Shown here in pieces: positions 57,921 through 64,000 of a stretch of 64,000 nucleotides of DNA; the stretch's first letter is position 1, and each line of letters opens with the position of its first letter. The DNA comes from Aotearoamyces nothofagi (lineage: Eukaryota > Ascomycota > Leotiomycetes > Leotiales > Tympanidaceae). A program made the translations under genes and the position numbers. The notes under the pieces are model-generated. The model did not search any database. It saw nothing but the letters and a program-made list of their open reading frames with translations, and had not been told where the DNA came from. Where the stretch lies: the NCBI GenBank assembly GCA_015345905.1, contig JADDTR010000002.1:186001-250000 (forward strand), read 5' to 3'.

Positions 57921-58129
57921 ATGGGGGGAAACGACGACGATAGCTTTTTTGACCCCCAGCCCTTGAAGCAGACAGAATGGGATGAGCCACTTCACTTCAC
58001 TCGATCATTTGACGAAAAAGGAAACTTCTTGACGTTGTGAGTTGCTCTTGTATATTTGACCGCTTGCTATGCTGCAAACCTAGAAGATGGGTATGGGAGC
58101 AGCTACGTGGCTATCAAAACGCCTTGTAG
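57921..58129 (+). CDS. Candidate spliced microprotein, 53 residues
   Basis: A proposed small gene, missed by any length cutoff. Exon 1 (57921-58036) starts at ATG in GGTCATGG context and codes for MGGNDDDSFFDPQPLKQ and on. A 47-nt intron with a strong GTGAGT donor and CTAG acceptor (58037-58083) follows, and exon 2 (58084-58129) ends at TAG, 65 bases from the end of the convergent RanGAP gene. The product is acidic at the N-terminus, ends in RWVWEQLRGYQNAL and has no membrane helix or signal peptide. I do not recognise it. A further upstream exon is possible because the frame is open to a CTAG acceptor near 57904. Confidence is limited because the gene is so short. Confidence 0.4.
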
Positions 58130-58194
58130 TGAGATTAGGAACCCGAATGCATCTATACCTTCAATGCAAGCCAGTACTCCACAGCGAACTGCAT

Positions 58195-59545
58195 CTAAAT
58201 AACAGAGTCCTTAAGTTCCTCGGCCAGCTCATCTACATCTTTATCCTCTTTTTGAGAAATCGGCTCCTCTTGAGCTTCTTCGGCTTCTTCTAATAACTTT
58301 TCTCTGCGCTCCTCTGCCTCTTCTTCCTCTTCATCGTCCTCATCTTCGTCGACTTCGCTATCATCCTCGAGATCACTAAGGCTATCGAGACCCCAGTCAT
58401 CCTCATTGACTAGATCTCCAGCTAATTCCTCCTTGCGCTCCTCTAGGATATCACGTAAGATCTCCACTGAAGGATCATCTTCCGAAAACTTGTTTCCGTT
58501 CAGCTCAATCTTCTTCAGTGCAGGGAGCGCTTCTTTAACAGCTTGAGCAAACCCCTTTAAACCCTTTGCATCGATATCGTTGTATTGCAATCTCAGGATT
58601 TTCAACTTATCGTTGTCTCCTCTCGCCAAAGCGCTTGCCACAAGAACGCCGCCTTTTGCGCTCAACAGCGAGTCTCCCACACCGAGCTCCTGTATTTCTG
58701 TCCATCCAGGTACAACCGTAGCCAAAGCCCTGGCACCAAGAAGTGTAAAGGTGTTGTCTTGTAAGTCAAGCACCTTAATACCCTTTACGTAGCGTAGTCC
58801 ATCCGTTAGGAGATGAGAGATACCCTCCTGTCGAATCCCGTTCTGTACCATCTTCACCTCCTTGATGCCAGTGTGTAAGCTGAAAGCTTTTGCCCACGCT
58901 GTCATGCTTCCATTTTCAAGGCGATTACGCCCGCAAATAACTGTCTCTAGATCTGGAACCTCCTTCCCTTCTTTCCGTGCCTCCAGTTTCTTCGCATGCA
59001 GCGCAGACAGTGCATCTGCTATCAATATTCCGGCGTGCGGACCTAGGCCGTTATTGTTGAGATAAAGGTGTTGTAACGGAACGTGGGAAGAGAGGAAAGC
59101 GACAAGGGGTGCTTGCATGTTCAGGCCGAAGGCATTGTCGTTCAAGTTCACGGTGTGAAGCTTTGGCAAGGTCAACAAGGCGCTGAGCAGTGATGATAGG
59201 GCAGTGGGTATTTCGCTGAGTAACCGTCCCGTGAAGATATCAGCCAAGTTTGCGACCTAAAAAATAATGGCGTTAGTTATGCGTTGTGCATCTGCAAGCC
59301 GCCGCGGCAGGCAAACATTATCTAATAAGATAGGGAAACAAGGTGCTTACTTTGAGAGTCTTTTTGGTTGCGAGAACATCTCCTAGAGCCTTGGAAGCTT
59401 CTATACCAAGAGTATTACCCAGCAGCCTAACCTCTTCGACATCTGGCATGGACCGGAGTGACTGAATGTGGGGTTCAATATCTGCTGCTGTGTCAAGCTT
59501 TAGGCCTTTTCCCTCAAGGGAAAATACTTTTGTAGAGGCCGCCAT
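58195..59545 (-). CDS. RNA1: RanGAP, Ran GTPase-activating protein (Rna1)
   Basis: Cytoplasmic activator of GTP hydrolysis by Ran/Gsp1, which sets the direction of nuclear transport. Exons 59545-59351 and 59256-58195 (intron 94 nt) give 418 residues, close to yeast Rna1. The N-terminal MAASTKVFSLEGKGLKLDT is typical. Eleven or so leucine-rich repeats follow (for example VEEVRLLGNTLG, LHTVNLNDNAFG, LQHLYLNNNGLG, IKVLDLQDNTFT, LKILRLQYNDI). The loop GRLLSEIP includes the conserved arginine of the GAP site region. A long acidic tail (about residues 340-380, DEDEDDEEEEEAEE) is as expected. The gene is divergent from COX17 with only 293 bp between start codons. Confidence 0.96.
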
Positions 59546-59838
59546 GACTGCAGATTATTTTAAATATGAAGTAGTGCTTGGGCAGCAAGGTTTCTTTTTT
59601 AGACCTAAGAATTCTCCAACCTGAAGTGAAAGCTAGATTGGGCGGGCGTTGGAGGGGCAGCAAAGCTTAAGTTTAGGTGAACCTTAATTATTGGTGCCTT
59701 ATATAAAAGGCTAAAACTTAGCCGTCCCGGCATTACAAATGATTTGGATGAGCACGTTATTCGTTTTCCTCCATTGGCATCCATCAACGGTAGATCTACT
59801 ATTACCGTAGTCATATTGTGTCAGATCCCGAACATACA
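59546..59838. promoter_or_regulatory. Shared promoter RNA1 / COX17
   Basis: This 293-bp divergent spacer holds TATATAAAAGG at about 59700-59710, which lies about 130 bases before the COX17 ATG on the plus strand. It probably serves COX17. Confidence 0.5.
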
Positions 59839-60178
59839 ATGTCTTCCCCAACAATTTCTATCTGTAAGCTTTAGTATTTACCTTTCTATGATACCAGGCT
59901 TACAATTCATAGCTAACGCCACTGCCGCAAACGCCGGCGGCGATATCAAACTCAACGACGAAGTACCAGCTGCTCCTAAGGTATGGTGACCTTGTTCGCA
60001 TTGAGGTATATATGGCTGACCATATTATTACTAGCCTTGCTGTGTGTGCAAAGAGGAGAAATCCAAACGAGACGAGTGCTTGCTTTTCAGCAACTCGTCC
60101 AATCCCGAGAAGGACTGCGCAAGCACGGTCGACTTGTACAAAAGTTGTATGAAGGGATTCGGTTTCGATTTGCCATAA
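59839..60178 (+). CDS. COX17: Cytochrome c oxidase copper chaperone Cox17
   Basis: Mitochondrial intermembrane-space protein that hands Cu(I) to Sco1 and Cox11 for cytochrome oxidase assembly. Exons 59839-59863, 59913-59980 and 60035-60178 (introns 49 and 54 nt) give 78 residues. The copper site is C33-C34 in KPCCVCKEEK. The twin CX9C pattern is complete (C36/C46 and C59/C69), giving the coiled-coil-helix fold imported by Mia40. The segment LYKSCMKGFGFDLP ends the protein, as in relatives. The gene is too short and too split to show as one open frame, but the motifs leave little doubt. Confidence 0.97.
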
Positions 60179-60493
60179 ATGGTCGATTAGATTGGCAAGA
60201 GAAGAAAGCAGCTGTACTTCACAATAATTGTATACCAGGAGTTTAGCATTGATATGGCGCGTTTGAGCATTAGAGGATTGTACTTGTACAACAGCTACTG
60301 GTTTGGTGTGAAGGCACATCCCAGCTCCAATCACGCAATAGAAGTTAGTTTTCGGACTTGAACAACTCTTATATCTCGCTGTAGGACTGAAAGTCCATTC
60401 CATCTTTAATTTAATGGGTCCTTGTACTACATCTTCCGCAGAATTTCCTTCGCCAAACGCCACGCCGCACATATCCAGTTTGAAAGCCTTGTA
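60179..60493. other. Convergent 3' spacer COX17 / COG4
   Basis: A 315-bp stretch with both 3' ends. Nothing else is visible. Confidence 0.5.
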
Positions 60494-63093
60494 TCACAGT
60501 CCAGCAAGCACACTTTGGACTCCAACGCTTGCTGCATCATCCCTCTTCACCACAAACGCCCTCAGGTCGGCCTTGGTAAGTCCCTTGCCCATGCCACCTG
60601 TCTGGACGTTTCTCGACCTCTCCTTTAGAGCTTCTGGTCCAACGATGAATAGATTTCCAATGTCGCTCAGTATGTCCATACTGGTCTCAATATCCTTCCT
60701 TAGTGGCCATTCCTTCAATGTTGATACGTATCTGGACATGTCTTTCGTGACCATTAAGCCTCCTGTAGCATTTACTTGGAACTTCTTGAAATGTTCAAAG
60801 ATGAGGTCGCGCATACACATAGCCAATTCACTGCAGAAAACTTCGAGATTGTGGCCATCCAATGCTTGGCAAGCAAGAGTAAAAGTACGGGCGAGGAAAG
60901 TGCAGATTGAAGAGCATGTAGGCGTCTGCAAGGATTCGAGATAGCCGGATCCCTCGCGCCCACCATCGAGGTCAGTATCCTTTGGCCGAAAGTCAAGTTT
61001 CTTTTGGCCAGCAAGCAATTTAGTAACCCAGTTGATGACAACATCAATAGTCCGCTGGATAACCGTGCTGCATTTATCTTCTATCCTCTTAATTGCCTCT
61101 TTAGTTCTCCCCTCCATATCTCTGCGGATTATGGTATTGGATTCCGCTAGTCGAATTAGGACAGTATTCGTGAATCTCGTCATTAGGTTCGTGATTGTTA
61201 TAGTAGCCCGTAATGATGGGAAATATGCCAGATCTGGCTCTGTCTTGGTTGACTCCTGGGCCAATGCTTGGTCGTTTGCAGCATCTAGAGCGGTCTCTAC
61301 ATATACTTGCCCCATGCTAGTCAATAATAGATTCAGCAGGGCAGAGACATCTTTCGGCGTATCGCTACCACTCGCAAGCTCAAGCGCTCTTCTCACACCC
61401 TCAGCGAGCCACTTGAGCATCCGTTTCGCGTTTGGGATGCTTAAAATGCCGTCTTCTTCAGAAACCTCGATCTCATTTTTGTTGTCATTGGCTGCCAGGC
61501 CAGCTACTCGTAACATCATGGCCTTTTGAGTTGGTGTAAGTTCTGAAGAATCTAGTCGTTCTATATAAGCATCCTTGGCAGTGGCAAGCAACTGCGTTCC
61601 TTGCTGTGCGAGAGATGCCATAAATCCGGTAGGAGCCTTTTTCCGGCGTGAATGATAAATAGTAAATTTAAACAACAATGAAGAGTAAAGCTCCTCCAAG
61701 CTCTTTCGTTCACGGTCGATATACGACGATCCCACAAGATATGGGACGAAGAGCTCATCTAGTTGCTGCTCAAGCACAAGTGTTGTTTGAGCCGAGCAGG
61801 CATCAGGATGTTCAGTCAGTCCATGGGCCTTCAAATCTTCGACAAGGCTGTTTATGTAAGCGCGTGAAGCATGTAAAGACCGTAGAAATGCCAAAGAAGA
61901 TATCGTATCCGCCTTTTCAAGTACCATTTCTAATCTCTGCTGTATGGATTGCTGGAATACCCGTTGAAGGAACTTTGTGAGGACAATATCATAATATGGA
62001 AAGGCCCGTTTGATGATGAATGATTCCTCTTGCATGACAACTTTAACCTCGTCCACTAGTGATTGGAGGCTGGGCTCCACACCAGGAGGATCCGAATCTG
62101 GGTCAGCAAGCCTATCCCAAGTGTCTCCATCTGCAGTGACCTCTTCCGTAATCAACTGGCTTCGATCAATGAAGAATTGATGTTGATTCACGAAGAGAGC
62201 GACGACGCTTGCTCCTCCATTGAAATCATGCAAAACCCTTGAACATTCCATCATATCGTCAAAGTTCTGTTTGCGATAGCTAGCATCAAACTGTTTCAGG
62301 AGGTCTTTTTCCAAAGTTTCTGAAAACTTCTCAATCAATTCCTTCGTGTTATAACCCTTGTATCCTGCAACTCCATTCGTGACACCATTGGTCTTTGAGC
62401 CGTTCGTTTGAGACCATGATTTGGGATCCAGCCTTTGACTTATCCTCATAAGCTGTCTTGCAATCACTGCACACCGCACTTTTCCTTCTCCCCCGCCTTG
62501 TTTCCGCACTTCTTGTAATGAAGTCAGCTCGCCAGTCTCACTGACCTCAAGCCAGCATTGTATGAGGAAGCTGGCGTCCAGCGCGCGCCTCCGCTGTTTA
62601 TCTAAATCTTCGAGCTTTTCCCCAATTTGGACAGCGACATTTCCACCTATGTCTGCTTGGTTACTCCTATCATTTCCTTGGTTTAAAGAGATGTCGAGGG
62701 TTTCGAATGAGTCAATGGACTGGTCTAGCTTCCTTCCCAGAGTATCAAGCGTTTGATCATGTTGAAGTTCCGCCCGTCGTACAGAAGTTAATAATTCGGT
62801 TTCGCGTTCCTCTAAATCTTCGGAAAGATTGGCAAGCTGTGATAGCGCACCTGGAAGGCCTCAGTAATTGCTGTGTAGGGTGTACGGTCAAGGGATAAAG
62901 TACCTTCAAAGGTACGGATTAGAGGTTTGGGATCGAAAGCCTGTTGCGCGGGACCAGAACGTCGATTGACTGGCACTGCGCTATCGGAGAGACTCTCTAC
63001 GAAATCCTTCACAATGAAATCTTTGTTGGAGAAGGTCTCCAAGGTGAAGCTGGGTCCTCGTGGGAATATTGACCTCCCACTAGGTGCCGCCAT
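60494..63093 (-). CDS. COG4: Conserved oligomeric Golgi complex subunit 4
   Basis: Lobe-A subunit of the COG tethering complex, which guides retrograde vesicles that recycle Golgi glycosyltransferases. Exons 63093-62904 and 62850-60494 (intron 53 nt) give 848 residues. The N-terminal region has a coiled-coil-type helix around LEERETELLTSVRRAELQHD. The conserved central part includes FNGGASVVALFVNQHQFFIDRSQL, followed by a long helical C-terminal domain. The last residues are AASVGVQSVLAGL. The long stretch after the intron has no in-frame ATG, so simple open-frame calls start it too late; the splice restores the true N-terminus. It starts 426 bp from NUS1, head to head. Confidence 0.94.
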
Positions 63094-63519
63094 CCTTCTT
63101 TGCGGATCCTACTGCTTCGGCGGCGTCAGCGAGGTTTCCAAACACAAGCCATTCAATGTGCCCGAGAAGTACACGGTATAAGTTGTATTTATTTAGACGC
63201 GTATATTTTACGTTTGGCCATTGATGCTGGGGTCATGGCTTGTGGATCTATAGAGGCCGCCGTGGCGCCTAAAAAAATGCGGTACGAGCCGAGTTCGTTC
63301 ATATGGAACTTCGCTTTGAACTCGTTACCTTTATCACAAGCCACATCTCAACGCTCTACCTTTGGGCTAAATCAATTCTTCACCAATTTCCGACACTCCC
63401 ACTTTCATAATTCTTCCGCCATCGAGGGGTTTTATAAGAAGCTTGCACCTTGCACAAGCTTTTATTCCTCTTTCGGCACGATCATTAATTATATCACCGA
63501 CCACAGCCAAATTCCAAGA
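63094..63519. promoter_or_regulatory. Shared promoter COG4 / NUS1
   Basis: This 426-bp divergent spacer must contain both promoters. Open frames cross it on the plus strand but lack support. Confidence 0.5.
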
Positions 63520-64000
63520 ATGTCTCGCGCAAGCAGGGAAACCGAGCTGTACCGACATGATGTCAAGAACCGGCACAATCCTTTGACAGCAGAAGAACGA
63601 GAGAAACTAATAAAAGTACATATACCTGCTCAGAAGCTTTTAAGACCACCGTGCTAATATTCTATAGCCGTATCTTCCCACACCACCCTCACGATCACCC
63701 GTACGGAATCAGAATGACACAGCTACAGATATTCGGACAGATGGGAAGCTGAAACCATTATCGATATTAGGCATCAAAAGGTTTCTTAAGAACCAGCTAC
63801 ATGTCTTTCTTTTTGCCATAATACACTCGATATTTTCTATCTACATACGGTTGAGGCAGGCGTACCATGCTGTTATGGATAGGATATTTGCGATATTATA
63901 CTACCACCACCGGACACCAGAGTTGATAAGAAAAGATGTTAAGGGGCTTAGCCGTTTACCCGAACATCTGAGTGTTATACTGAAGCTCGAGGATGGAGGA
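63520..64000 (+). CDS. NUS1: NUS1, dehydrodolichyl diphosphate synthase subunit, 5' part
   Basis: Regulatory subunit of the cis-prenyltransferase that makes dolichol for N-glycosylation at the ER (Nogo-B receptor homologue). Exon 1 is 63520-63615 and exon 2 starts at 63668 (intron 52 nt) and runs past the right edge; 143 residues are visible. After a polar N-terminus comes one membrane helix (LHVFLFAIIHSIFSIYI). The blocks RQAYHAVMDRIFAILYYH and the family marker LSRLPEHLSVILKLE follow. The catalytic-domain rest (ending in RXG in this family) lies outside. No truncation other than the window edge is seen. Confidence 0.88.

Noticed and set aside
62927-63181. Plus-strand open frame opposite the COG4 start
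   Set aside because: It lies over the coding start of COG4, which is well supported by its splice and length.
1-64000. Transposons, retroelements, CRISPR arrays and tRNA or rRNA genes
   Set aside because: I looked for transposase or reverse-transcriptase motifs, terminal repeats, spaced identical repeats and tRNA box-B patterns and found none that held up. Weak or very old copies could be missed without a search tool.

Overview
This is a gene-dense stretch of a filamentous ascomycete (Pezizomycotina) nuclear genome. The genes carry short introns of about 44-144 nt with GT donors, CTAAC/CTGAC-like branch sites and AG acceptors, and the protein set is fungal (bZIP factor, CAP59-type mannosyltransferase, Kre9/KNH-like GPI proteins, DHA2-type MFS transporter, old yellow enzyme). 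A leotiomycete-like origin is a guess only. I rebuilt about two dozen protein-coding genes by splicing exons by eye. For all but three the product or family is recognisable. No tRNA, rRNA, CRISPR array, retroelement or DNA transposon was recognised.

Layout. 1-8.9 kb: a bZIP transcription factor running off the left edge (-), an LPLAT-family acyltransferase (+), eIF3d (+) and a SET/MYND protein (-). 9.4-17.4 kb: four metabolic genes, namely a PhzF-family isomerase (-), a Rossmann NAD(P)-dependent epimerase-like protein (-), an FMN-dependent alpha-hydroxy-acid dehydrogenase (+) and an aldehyde dehydrogenase (+). They look like an accessory catabolic or secondary-metabolism group. 19.3-22.3 kb: two tandem Ser/Thr-rich GPI-anchored surface proteins of the Kre9/KNH type. 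23.1-27.1 kb: an unrecognised basic protein (-) and the cytoplasmic dynein intermediate chain (-). 27.5-31.5 kb: ATP synthase subunit e (+) and STT3 (+). 32.6-37.2 kb: a zinc-ribbon protein of unknown function (+) and an old yellow enzyme (+). 37.8-40.8 kb: a CAP59-family mannosyltransferase (+) and an F-box/2EXR-like protein (-). 42.5-47.7 kb: a membrane-anchored cupredoxin-like protein (-) and an MFS transporter (-). 50.3-52.8 kb: an RBR-type E3 ubiquitin ligase (-). 54.5-55 kb: a small multi-pass membrane protein (-). 57.9-64 kb: a tight housekeeping block with a 53-residue spliced microprotein candidate (+), RanGAP/RNA1 (-), COX17 (+), COG4 (-) and the 5' part of NUS1 (+, cut by the right edge).

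Housekeeping genes often sit head to head over short shared promoters (dynein IC/ATP synthase e, RNA1/COX17, COG4/NUS1). Several genes act in protein glycosylation and the secretory path: STT3 (oligosaccharyltransferase), NUS1 (dolichol synthesis), COG4 (Golgi trafficking) and the CAP59 mannosyltransferase. In contrast, several spacers (about 1.0-3.1, 17.4-19.2, 20.0-21.5, 40.8-42.5, 47.7-50.3 and 52.8-57.9 kb) are long, GC-rich or low in complexity, and full of short tandem repeats. A GTACTGTAC-type motif recurs in many of them. No clearly new multi-gene system was proven; the best leads are listed as findings.
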